A stretch of DNA of 64,000 nt from Amphiura filiformis (taxonomy: Eukaryota > Echinodermata > Ophiuroidea > Amphilepidida > Amphiuridae): positions 14,742,094-14,806,093 of the forward strand of contig NC_092647.1 in NCBI RefSeq assembly GCF_039555335.1, read 5' to 3'. Positions 32,760 to 42,138 of this stretch are shown piece after piece. The position numbers were made by a program, and so were the translations under genes. Every line of letters starts with the position of its first letter. Position 1 is the first letter of the stretch. The notes under the pieces were generated by a model. That model made no database searches. It worked only from the letters and a program-made list of their open reading frames with translations, and was not told the DNA's origin.

Positions 32760-34550
32760 AATATGATGTTATGACATTCATCAGGAGGCTTTAGAGTACA
32801 GCATTGTTAGCAAGATATGGCTTGTTTCATTTTAAGTCGAGGATTGAGTCTTCTAAAAATCAGTGTCCACTTGGCTGCCTGGAGGTTTGACCATCCATTG
32901 GATACACCCTGGTATGCAAGTTTAGTTTGGGTAGGAATGTGCTGCTGAGAATTTAAAAGTGAATGTCAATTTTCCAAGAAATTTTTGGAGCCATTGCTAT
33001 ACCAAAAGTCAAATGTTTGTCCTATGTTTTTACAACTTTTCCCATAATTGTTGGCAAATTTAGAAAATGTTAGGCAAAATTGTGTCTATTTGGGGGAAAA
33101 AATTGGGAAAATTTTAAAAAAATTACCCATCCATATATATATACTAAAATTGGCCTAGAAAAGGGGTCATTGATATATCAAAAGGCCAAAAATGTGGTCC
33201 ATGTCTGCGGCACATCCCCATGTGGACATTTGTACTGTGTACCCCCCTGGGAAATATAGTTAGTATACATTGCAACAATTAAAAGACATATTGATAAAGG
33301 ACTGATGAAGGGGTAAACTGGTGTTGCTGGTGGACATTTTGAAAACTTGCTATGAAATAGCAACCAATTTTGGTCATTTGTTGTATATATTTGTAACTAT
33401 TTATGTTATTTTAATTACTGTACAGAAAGTGATGATAAAACATATTGTATATTGTGATAATTATGTCATTTGAAGAAAAGGGAATGAGTAAGTATGGTGA
33501 ACTTGAAAATCATTTTTTTCTCTCCTTTTTTAAGTTCAGCAACTCAATTTACATTTAAAATGCAAAATGATAAATTTGCATTTCACTTTAGTTATCGCTG
33601 TTGAAATTCACGAGGTAGAAGTCGACACTTGCATTTTATTTTTAATTCATACCATGTATTATTATAAAGTATTTTAATAATAAAATGCTTTGATTTAATT
33701 GCTTCTCATTTATATGTAGATGATATGGACAATTTTACAAGCAGCAAGGCGACTTGTTTTGAGATCTTAACCACACCCATATAAAGTGGTACTGATTTTT
33801 GTGCGGTTTAAATTTGAGTGCTTCAAACATATTTCTGACTTGTTTGCAAATTTACAAATTTTTGGTTTATTACAGTTCTACAAACTCTATTAAAAAATTG
33901 CACATTTTATTTTTGCACAAACTTGCAAAGATATGAATGAAACTTGACATTGCATAAAAGTCACTATTGCAGTACATGTATGTGTGTTCTCCTGGCTTTT
34001 ACCACCAGTAAACGAGAGACCAAAGTTTTTCATTTTATAGAAACTGGAAATATGACAGGATCAAGATTAGAATACAGGATTGGTATAATCCAGATATTCA
34101 CAAAAGGCACAAATTTGCAAATAAATGCTGACCATTTTTGACACCAACTATTTAAGGGCCAATCGCAGGGGCAAGAGCCTCGGGGGCTCATTGACAAGGA
34201 GCAGTGCAGGGCCCTTTTAGCATCTCCTTTTTATCAGCCCTTATTTAATTTTTAATTTTCTCGGGCCCCTGGATTTTGTCCACCCGCTTGCTATGCCCTG
34301 GCCAATAGACAATTGTTATTTAGTTTGTTTGACAAAAGAGCCTCAAAGTAAAGGATGATGGTTTAGGGTGTTTCTAGAATATTTAATGTGTTCTGGAATA
34401 AACAAAAATCTTAAAACTTTTTAAATACTGAACAGAATGGGGTACAGAATTTTATACATGGATAATGGTAAACTTTGGTCTCTGCAGAATTACTTGCTGG
34501 GAGTATAAAGTGAAAGCCACCTCTTTATCCAGTAGCTTCTTGATAGTATG
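32760..34550. other. intergenic DNA, nothing recognised
   Basis: No gene, RNA or bordered repeat found. Composition is AT-rich throughout. Confidence 0.4.
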
Positions 34551-34702
34551 CAGGGACTGCCTTTTGAGGAGAGTGAGAGCAATTGCTCTCTACTGCTCTC
34601 CTTAAATCTGATATACATTCTATTGTGCTCTAAACAGCTCTCCTTGAAGGTTCCAGAAAAGCTATTTAATGCTCTCCTGCAAATTCCAAAAGACAGTCCC
34701 TG
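34551..34702. mobile_element. CAGGGACTG-ended MITE with 6-bp duplication, copy 1
   Basis: Ends CAGGGACTGCCTTTTG and CAAAAGACAGTCCCTG. AGTATG flanks both sides (34545-34550 and 34703-34708). The interior GCTCTCTACTGCTCTCC-type words are shared with 38584-38798 and 43060-43260. Confidence 0.8.
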
Positions 34703-34714
34703 AGTATGTAAAGA

Positions 34715-34835
34715 TATGACCGTAATCTTCCACACAGGGTGTGTGAATTTCAAATGGGGTTACATGAATGAGTGCCTCCATTTGAAATCCACATTCTCTC
34801 TGTGGGAGATTAAGGTCATGTCTTCCACAGGGATG
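34715..34835. repeat. TTTGAAAT/CTGTGTGG palindromic repeat, copy 1
   Basis: GACCGTAATCTTCCACACAG and the word GGGAGATTAAGGTCATG are inverted with respect to each other, with TTTCAAATGGGG and CCATTTGAAAT inside. The same family is at 35495-35640 and 37085-37360. Confidence 0.55.
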
Positions 34836-35177
34836 GATTTTTATGTCATTTATGACACAAGGCCACGTTACAATTTGATATTTTGTGGGCACTTTTCCAT
34901 TGCAACAACCATAGCAGCAATTTTGAATTTAAAAGTGGATGAAATAATGTCACATACATGTACAATCATTTTGGATGTTTTCAGGTCGTGGTTGGTATGT
35001 CAAGAATCAGATGAAGGTATCCACTAATTTACGCCAAAAAACATTCTGGATAGCAGGGCTCAAAATAAATGGAGCTAACAGTGATTACCATCCATGACAA
35101 ATATTTGTCAATGGCAAAATGTACACAGTGGCTACTTTTCTGTTCAAAATAGCCCTAAAGCAGTATACAGACTTTTT

Positions 35178-35435
35178 ATTAGACGTACAATATTGTATGT
35201 ACAATATGTACGTTATTTAATCTATTGCCATTCTATTTCCAGTAATGTTTAAGTTCTAACGAATGTTTGATGATGCAAAATCGATAATATATTTCTACCA
35301 GATATAGTACGTAACATATTATCGATTTTACGTCATCAAACATTCGTTACAACTTAAACATTACTGGAAATAGGATGGAAATAGATTAAATAACGTACAT
35401 ATTGTACATACAATATTGTACGTCTAATACTCGGG
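35178..35435. repeat. long palindrome with about 115-bp arms
   Basis: Left AGACGTACAATATTGTATGT pairs with the complement at the right end. Inner words CCAGTAATGTTTAAG and CTTAAACATTACTGG, and ATGTTTGATGATG-like words, continue the pairing up to a centre near 35305. Few mismatches, so relatively young. Confidence 0.75.
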
Positions 35436-35494
35436 AGTCTGTGGAGCGCTTTAAAGGTATCTTGGGCGTGTTATCAAGGAACTTATTGGGCTGT

Positions 35495-35640
35495 TATTCC
35501 ACTTGAAATCCATACACCAAGACATGACCTTAATCTCCCACACAGGGGGTTTAGATTTCAAATGGAGTCACTCATTCAGGTAACCCCATTTGAAATTCAC
35601 ACTCCCTGTGTGTGAGATTAAGGTCATGTCTTCCATGAAT
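35495..35640. repeat. TTTGAAAT/CTGTGTGG palindromic repeat, copy 2
   Basis: AAGACATGACCTTAATCTCC pairs with GAGATTAAGGTCATGTCTTC about 100 bp later. Internal CATTTGAAAT words as in the neighbouring copies. Confidence 0.6.
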
Positions 35641-36012
35641 TTCAACAGGAAAAGTGCAATGCTTTGGAAAATCTGCACTGACAGTTTTGAGAGGTTATTT
35701 CTATTTTGTTGGATAATTTAACAGGGTAATGTTATGTTACGCAAGTGTATGTGCAGCTGAGTATGTGGAATAAATTGTATGATGATTTACATCATAATTA
35801 TTATATTGAATGATTGAGAAAACTTGAAGTGTGTTATATGTATTATTGAGTCCTGGTGTGCAACTTAAACAAATTTGGCATTTGTTGGAAATTAAAAAAA
35901 AAAGAAGTTAATAATAAGGAATTTACAGTTAATTCTACATCGGATATCAATATGTGAGATGCCATTTTGAAGCAAAAAGCAGGTCTTTTTCTTGGTTAAG
36001 AAATCCACTCTT

Positions 36013-36696
36013 ACAGTAAGCCAAAGGCAAAGAATTAAGGTACCAGTTATGTTCACCCCTGTATATCCTAACCAAAGACAGATATGTCAGAATTGGAATC
36101 GGCAGCCAATAGCTGAATCTTTTAGCTCCAATTCAAGACCTCATTTGTTAAAATTGTTCAAGAAATAAAGACACAACGATCCAAAAACCCAAGGAAGATG
36201 CCAATTTAAAAGTTGCAGTTTGCTCCATTGCATGCCCTATTTGTACACAATGCGTTCGCGAACAAGAGAACTAACGCCATGCTTCCATTGATTAGCACAT
36301 TAAAACTAGCGTCATGCTTTCATTGATTAGAACTTTTAAGTCAAAAGTTGCACTTAAAAGTGCAACTTTTGATTTTGTTTCTTCATTAGTTCCACCGTTT
36401 CTTTAATTCTCAACCAATTTCAACAAATAAGGAGTACAGGCATTGGCTGCTTGTTTTAATTTTGACATATTTGTCTTTCCTTACAGGCATGAATACTGGT
36501 CTTGGGGAAAAAACACTGAAAATCATGTTTTTTCACTATTTTCTGTGAATTTGATTTAGAAATAGGCTGAAAAACACTGAAAACAGTAAAAAAAAAAAAC
36601 CCTCTGAAATCAACTAAAATGCTGACAATTTTCATGCCTGTACTTAGGATATACAGGGATGAACACAACTGGTACCTTAATTCTTTGGCTTACTGT
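36013..36696. mobile_element. Tc1/mariner-like MITE with about 55-bp ends
   Basis: TA at both borders; ends CAGTAAGCCAAAG and CTTTGGCTTACTG. The inverted repeat continues through GAATTAAGGTACCAGTT and a TATATCC word. No transposase frame. Confidence 0.7.
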
Positions 36697-37084
36697 ATAG
36701 GCCTACATTTTCAAAGACAATGGTAGTGCTTTGATTTGATGGGAACTTACAAATAAATCATTTGTGATTTAAAGATGCTTTTCACAAACATTTTGAATTT
36801 AAAAAAAACTGGTTTTGATCAGGTGTCTCATCAGAAGAAAACTAATGTTTGCATTCAATGAACATTTCGGGCCTCAACTGGCCATAATGTACGCTTTCAG
36901 TCAAATTTTAATTTGTTCATCTATATCCACAGTTCTGTACTCAAAATGCTGAAATAATATTAGTTTGAACTGCTGGAAGGGTTTCTATCCATTTGAAACC
37001 AAAATAACAAGGTAAAGTGAATGAAACCCCACTGGTTACATGTATTGGCCTGTTTAACATGGGAGTCTTATGGGGGAATTAATG

Positions 37085-37365
37085 GGTTATTCCAGTTTAA
37101 ATCCACACTACTCCTGTGGAAGATTTTGGAAATATCTTCCACAGGGGGAGTGTGTTTTTCAAATGTAATTGGTCAGGGTTAATCATTCTGAAACCCATAC
37201 TCCCTCTGTATTGTGGTTTTACCTATATCTTCCACAACTGGAGTGAGTATTTCATATGTAAGTTGCCTAACTGTCTATTCTATTTGAAACTCATACTACC
37301 TCTGTGGATGACTTAAGCTAAATCGTCCACAGGGGTAGTGTGGATTTTAAATGGAATAGCCCAAT
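37085..37365. repeat. TTTGAAAT/CCTGTGGAAGAT repeat cluster, copy 3
   Basis: Several direct and inverted copies of CATACTNCCTCTGTG and TCTTCCACAG words, with ATTCCA and TGGAATA ends. It looks like a multimer of the family at 34715-34835. Confidence 0.5.
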
Positions 37366-37479
37366 GTGTGAATTACGACATTATGTGGCAACATTGCCCT
37401 GTTGACCTGTAAAGATAACCAAAAATAAGGATTGAAAAAAATTTCATATTATTAGATCGTACATAATCAATGAACCCGT

Positions 37480-37785
37480 TTACACAGCTCAGGGAAGTCG
37501 ACTTCAGTTGCGACATCGAATTCAGATTGCGATACACGGTAGTCGACTTCAAAACAAATTGTGAATTCCATTTTTATGCCATTACTTGCTCATGCTTCAA
37601 ATAACCATTATGAAGTAGACTTCTAATTACATGGTCGTACATTTACATTGCAAAAGTTGACTTTAATTCGGCAAATGTTGCTTTGGGTCATCATTTGGAG
37701 TCGACTTCTGAAGTCGAGTTCAAATTACGACAACCCTGTTTACACACAAATGAAGTCAAGTTCAAAGTCAAAGTCGACTTCAGGC
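37480..37785. repeat. GTCGACTTC-rich repeat
   Basis: GTCGACTTC or its complement recurs about six times with GTTTACACA words near both ends. Borders uncertain. Confidence 0.35.
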
Positions 37786-37914
37786 TTTCTGAAAACGGGG
37801 TCAATGTCTTCAAGTACTTTTCAGAACAAGAAAATATCCACATGCAACTGTTTTTCTTTTCCACTTAACAAAAAAATGCTAGTGCTTTTATTTCTTTTTT
37901 ATCACAACTTTGGG

Positions 37915-38150
37915 GCCAACAATATGAACCACCTTCTCTGGTCCGCAAGGTCACCATACCTTTCACTAATAGAGCATTTGTGGGGGAGAAGAGTCCATGA
38001 CAAGGAAGTTTATCCTCTGCCTCCTGCAACACTGGATGAATTGACCACAAGGCTTTATAGAGAATGGGCATGTATACCTCAGACTGACATCCAGCATGGG
38101 TGACAGAGTGCATTGCCAAAAGACACACGCTATCAGGTAAGTGCTATACA
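37915..38150 (+). pseudogene. Tc1-like transposase C-terminal remnant
   Basis: The frame reads LLWSARSPYLSLIEHLWGRR, then PPATLDELTTRLYREWACIP. This is the Tc1 transposase end (usual SPDLxPIEHLW and an EEW.RIPQ-type helix). The usual SPD aspartate is Y here. The frame stops at 38101-38103 and the rest of the enzyme is absent, so it is a dead fragment. Confidence 0.8.
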
Positions 38151-38551
38151 CAACATGATAATTATGTGATCTGCTCCCACAAAATGAGCGTGATTTAGTT
38201 GCAAGTTGGGCAAGTTCGAGGATGTTCCAACTGTTGAGTTGCTGTTGTTTGCATTGGCAGTGAAGGACATAGAATACAGCATAGCATGTCCCCATCCACA
38301 AAGACATACCACTGACTATACATTGGTTCGCTTCAATTTCTGTAGTCACATCAATGCTTTTAAGTGGTTGCACTGCACGCGTGCAGACAACGGCACTTGT
38401 TGGCATACGCTCTGTGCGTTTATTTTTACGTGCACGATTTGGTATTGCAACAAGGAAAACATGCACGTACGTCACTACCAAACAATGTGTCTTCAAACAA
38501 AGAATAACAACAATTAGGTCTCAAAACCACAAACTACTTGTGACTTTACAG

Positions 38552-39133
38552 TTATGCTGGTTTCATACTTTCCTGCCGCTTTGCAGGAAATGCCTTTTGA
38601 GGAGAGCAAGAGCAATCGCTCTCTACTGCTCTCCTTAAATCTGATCTAGGAGAGTGATTTTTAGTTTTAGATTTTTAGCTCTCCTTAGTTGACAATTCTC
38701 TCCTTACATTCTATTGTTTAATGCTCTAAACGGCTCTCCTTGAAGGCTCCAGAAGAGCTATTTAATGCTCTCCTGCACATTCCAAAAGACATTCCCTGGC
38801 TTTGAGGATGATTTTGCTTCACTATAAAGCAGTCGCACCAGAAACTCTAGCAGTGACCAGCGGCAAGCCGATATATCGATCACTTCACCGCTTTACCAAA
38901 GCAGCATCAGCATTGCTGGTAGTTGAATTCAAGTCAACTCGGAGCGGTGAAGCTCTGATGTATGAGAACAAAATACGATTTTGGAGTGGTGCTGAGCGGC
39001 AACAGTGGCTTGCAGAGTCGTGCCGCTGCTGCTCAGCGGTGTGCCACTCCGCTTGCAGATATTTAGTGCAAGCGGCATGATGAAGCATCACACCGTTCAG
39101 CAGCAAGCAGCAGAAAGTATGAAATCAGCATTA
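38552..39133. mobile_element. MITE, TTTCATACTTTC family, copy interrupted by another insertion
   Basis: Left end ATGCTGGTTTCATACTTTCC and right end GCAGAAAGTATGAAATCAGC match the 29967-30303 copy. The element is split after 38583 by the 38584-38798 MITE; GCTTTG is duplicated at the junction. Confidence 0.7.
38584..38798. mobile_element. CAGGGACTG-family MITE, copy 2, nested
   Basis: Starts CAGGAAATGCCTTTTG and ends CAAAAGACATTCCCTG, with exact 6-bp flanks GCTTTG (38578-38583 and 38799-38804). It sits inside the 38552-39133 MITE. Confidence 0.8.
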
Positions 39134-39643
39134 CACTCATTTCCTGGGAATAGTTCACATATATGACCATTTTACTTACCCTTCCTTTTTATGACCATTT
39201 TAACAAACATTAATCATTATGCATTGTCAATGCACACGACAAAAGCTTTGATGGAACACCTCAATTACTTTCATATGGAAAACCAGGTAGTGCATTTAAT
39301 GGACAGATCTAATAGACCTGTGACGTATGTGTGACGTCACAGGTCTATCCATGTACAGGTCCAGCCAGGTATAGCCCCCTTCATCTGGCCAGACGCCACC
39401 AACGGCATCTATCTCTAGTTCCGAAAAACTCTGGATATTTTACATGAAGTGTATATAGTACAGTGCACAGTGTGCAATAAGAGCTGCCCCTCTTGTACTG
39501 CACTCCAACTGTAGCAGGGCCATAAAATATTATTCTCAATGACCTAAATTGTCCAACTGACAGGTACTTTTGAAATTGTTACCCACCTGCAAGGTTACCT
39601 GCCACACCAAGCTGGTGGGTAAAGAGGACAGGCAGGCAATTAT
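39134..39643. other. intergenic DNA with one short perfect hairpin
   Basis: ATAGACCTGTGACGT (39312-39326) pairs with ACGTCACAGGTCTAT (39334-39348), a 15-bp stem with TGACGTCA-like content. Otherwise nothing recognised. Confidence 0.45.
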
Positions 39644-39816
39644 CAGAGATGCCACTCAGTTTCACTCCAAAAACCTGAAACTGGTGAGAAAAACCTTAAA
39701 AAGCATGTGAATGGAGGCCAAAAAAGCCCCAAAACAGTCTGAAATAAATAAAACGCGGGAATTTGGACTCACAAAAAGTTTGAATTCAGGCCAAAACCTG
39801 AAAAGTGACATCTCTG
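39644..39816. mobile_element. CAGAGATG-ended MITE
   Basis: Starts CAGAGATGCCACT and ends AGTGACATCTCTG, the same ends as the 2381-2865 element. Flanks AATTAT and AATAAG only partly agree, so the duplication is decayed. A related end (CAGAGATGTCACTGGAAAC) without partner is at about 42987. Confidence 0.6.
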
Positions 39817-40466
39817 AATAAGGTACAGTCCTGTGCTCCTCCCTCATAAAAATCTTTTAAAAAAAAGGTACAGCCTAAAAAAATTGTTGTCTCAATATTT
39901 GTTTGGTTTTCGTTAATATTGCTGTTTTGTTGTATATATATATATTTTGTAATTTTTGTTAAGTGCTTTATTTATATTCTAGAAACACTATGTGCTGTTT
40001 ATATATAGATAAGTTGACTTCTGACGTCATTGCCTGGCAGTATGCGCACGTATCATCTAAATTTCCATTGTTTTTGCCTGGCAGTATGCGCGCGCATCAT
40101 ATTTTGTTCAGGGCCCTTGGTTTTAAAACTCCCGTCAAATAGCTACTGAACAGTGTAGTGGTTATTATGCAGTTCGTTCGAGCATTCGTTCAACTCATCT
40201 ATAGAAAATGAAAAACCATTGGTGAAAAAAAGCATACTAATACATGTATGTACAGCTACATACGCTGTCGTCTGAGACAAACATCCCCCCTAATATTACT
40301 ACTTTTTAGTTTCGGACCAAGGGAACAAACCAAGAGTTCAATGACCTCCTACACATTTGTAAATGTAAGTCTTTTTGTTGGGGAGGAAGGTCAAAAAGTC
40401 AATAAAAAATTAGTTAAAATATCAGTCAAATTGTGGGATATGCTTTTACGACGGGAATTCATAACA
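39817..40466. other. intergenic DNA with a short duplicated word
   Basis: TGCCTGGCAGTATGCGC occurs twice, 52 bp apart (from about 40030 and 40077). The nearest canonical poly(A) signal for the leftward KLHL gene (TTTATT on the + strand, 39967-39972) is here. Confidence 0.4.
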
Positions 40467-40596
40467 ATTAGTGGGTTTTTAGCAGGTTCGCCGTCGGACA
40501 AGTTTAGAACTGTCAAGCTTTCGTCAGGAGTAGCTCTGACTTCTTCAGGACAAAGTACCTAAGAATGAGACATGTAGACCGCCCTTGCCTACTGAT

Positions 40597-40612
40597 GACT
40601 CTGAAAAGAGCC
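40597..40612 (-). promoter_or_regulatory. histone-type 3' stem-loop, copy 1 (one stem mismatch)
   Basis: Minus strand GGCTCTTTTCAGAGTC: six-base stem, four-base loop, one mismatch to the histone consensus in the 3' half of the stem. Confidence 0.55.
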
Positions 40613-40673
40613 GTTCACTGAAGACTGCCCCTTGTCAACAGAGAACAAGCAGATTTCGCCTAAAGGTTTTGGT

Positions 40674-40689
40674 GGCTCTGAAAAGAGCC
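40674..40689 (-). promoter_or_regulatory. histone-type 3' stem-loop, copy 2 (perfect)
   Basis: Minus strand AACGGCTCTTTTCAGAGCCACC: the 16-base core is identical to the metazoan replication-dependent histone stem-loop, with AAC before and ACC after, as in real histone genes. Confidence 0.7.
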
Positions 40690-40761
40690 GTTCACTGAAG
40701 ACTGCCCCTTGTCTACAGAAACAAGCAGACCATGCCTATCTGCTAAATTTAAAGGTTTGGT

Positions 40762-40777
40762 GGCTCTAAAAAGAGCC
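40762..40777 (-). promoter_or_regulatory. histone-type 3' stem-loop, copy 3 (perfect pairing)
   Basis: Minus strand AACGGCTCTTTTTAGAGCCACC: all six stem pairs kept and the loop TTTT, then A; fits GGYYYUHURHARRRCC. This is the copy closest to the KLHL stop codon. Confidence 0.65.
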
Positions 40778-41053
40778 GTTCACTGAAAGCTTGACAGAAC
40801 TTTCTAACCTTGTCCGACGGCGAACCCGCTAAAAACCCACTAATTTATATCAGTCAAAGTTGGTCTTTCAGGTTTTAATTTTCAACATTTCACACTTATG
40901 GAGGGGTTAGCCTCCTAACTATAACTTACGGAGTTTTGTTCATAGGATGTCATCAAATTTTTGGTTTGTTCCCTGCAATTGTTTGTGTTATCAACCCTGG
41001 AATTGCCTAGCATTAGGCGATATGTCACTGGTGAATCTCTCATAAGCAACACT

Positions 41054-42138
41054 CTATTCAACTTCAACCTCCCCATTCATTATTCTTTTGTCAAATGTAA
41101 GTGTCACTATGGTAGAACTGGTCCCATCCCAGGGGGAACCACCAGGCTCTCTTACTGCAGCTTCCACCTTACACAAATCCACATCAGTGCTTTGCTCATC
41201 ATCAATTTTGATCCCTGTGTTAAAAACACTCTCAATTTCTGTTGCGAATACCTCGTCATGAATCCTAAATGCAAATGCTTTGTTATCTGGGATGTAATCT
41301 TGCTTGATATCTTCCCCTACGTTGACAGTTACTTTACGTCTGCGATGCTCGAATTCAAGGACGTTGACAACAGGGCGACTCAGTAGAAGGGACTCCCCAG
41401 GTGTATGATGGTGTACAATTCTATAACAGATATCATTGTGAACCAAAAGTGATGGTGGTCGCCTGAACACCGGACTATCACATGGGTGCTCTTCAGTTAG
41501 AACAGTTTGCCATTTATTTACTCCAGGAAGGTAAATCTTCAACGTGAGCTGAAACCTGGGATCAGAGTCAAAAGAAGATCTATCAAGCCCTAAAATTCCT
41601 ACCGGACAAGATGATGATATTCCATACACCAGTAGCTTTCCTTCATGTCCAACAGCGGTGAGTAGTTCATAATCACTACCACCTGTGTCAATAGGCGCAA
41701 CTGATTCCCACCTACTGGCTTTCAAATCATATCGTTCTACGTCATGAATGGAATGTCCATCTGGACCTGATCCACCAATGGCATATATCCAGCCATCCAA
41801 ATGCACTAATGGGAAGCGGTATCGAGCAGAGATCATTGATGGCAACTCGCTCCTGGTCCACTGGTTTATCTCAGGGTCATAACAGAAGAAATTTTGCCTG
41901 TGGTTTCTGCTATCAGTCTTCTTACCCCCTGCCATGTAGAGTTTAAAATCTACTTCCACCAGTGCATGAAACTGGAGGCCACCAGGAAAAACTTGTCTTC
42001 AGGGCGAGCATGAAAGGTAAAGGGAAATAAATCAAGACCAGCCATCTTCTCCCACACTTGTTTCTTTGCGTTGTAATAACGGAAATATGTTTTCTCATAC
42101 GATAGGCTATACTTCCTCGTTTCTATGGAAACTGGTGC
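41054..42138 (-). CDS. KLHL gene terminal exon: kelch repeats
   Basis: Acceptor TTTCTTTTTCAG before GCACCAGTTTCC, reading APVSIETRKYSLSYEKTYFR. The frame is broken once near 41980-41990 by a missing base, then continues to the stop at 41054-41056. Several kelch blades are visible with their GG and W signals (YMAGG, YAIGG, NQWTRSELP, SRWESVAP, NKWQTVL). The last part is more diverged. Confidence 0.82.

Larger units (their letters stand above)
40467..40844 (-). mobile_element. inverted-repeat element carrying three histone-type 3' stem-loops
   Basis: The ends are near-perfect inverted repeats of about 37 bp (TTAGTGGGTTTTTAGC, then GGTTCGCCGTCGGACAAG), with weaker pairing through AACTGTCAAGCTTTC. 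Between them is a 77-88-bp unit repeated three times. On the minus strand each unit ends in GGCTCTTTTCAGAGCC or a close variant, followed by ACC, which is the histone-mRNA 3' stem-loop consensus. Each unit also shares GACTGCCCCTTGTC. The left end carries CAAGCTTTCGTCAGGAGTAG and a CTTCTTCAGGAC word of the kind found at Penelope-type element ends. It starts 210 bases past the KLHL stop codon, in sense orientation with that gene. Confidence 0.75.

Noticed and set aside
40538..40570. Hammerhead ribozyme on the minus strand (CTGAAGA, stem, GAAA) in the stem-loop element
   Set aside because: An extra unpaired A breaks the strict core and no cleavage site or third stem could be assigned.
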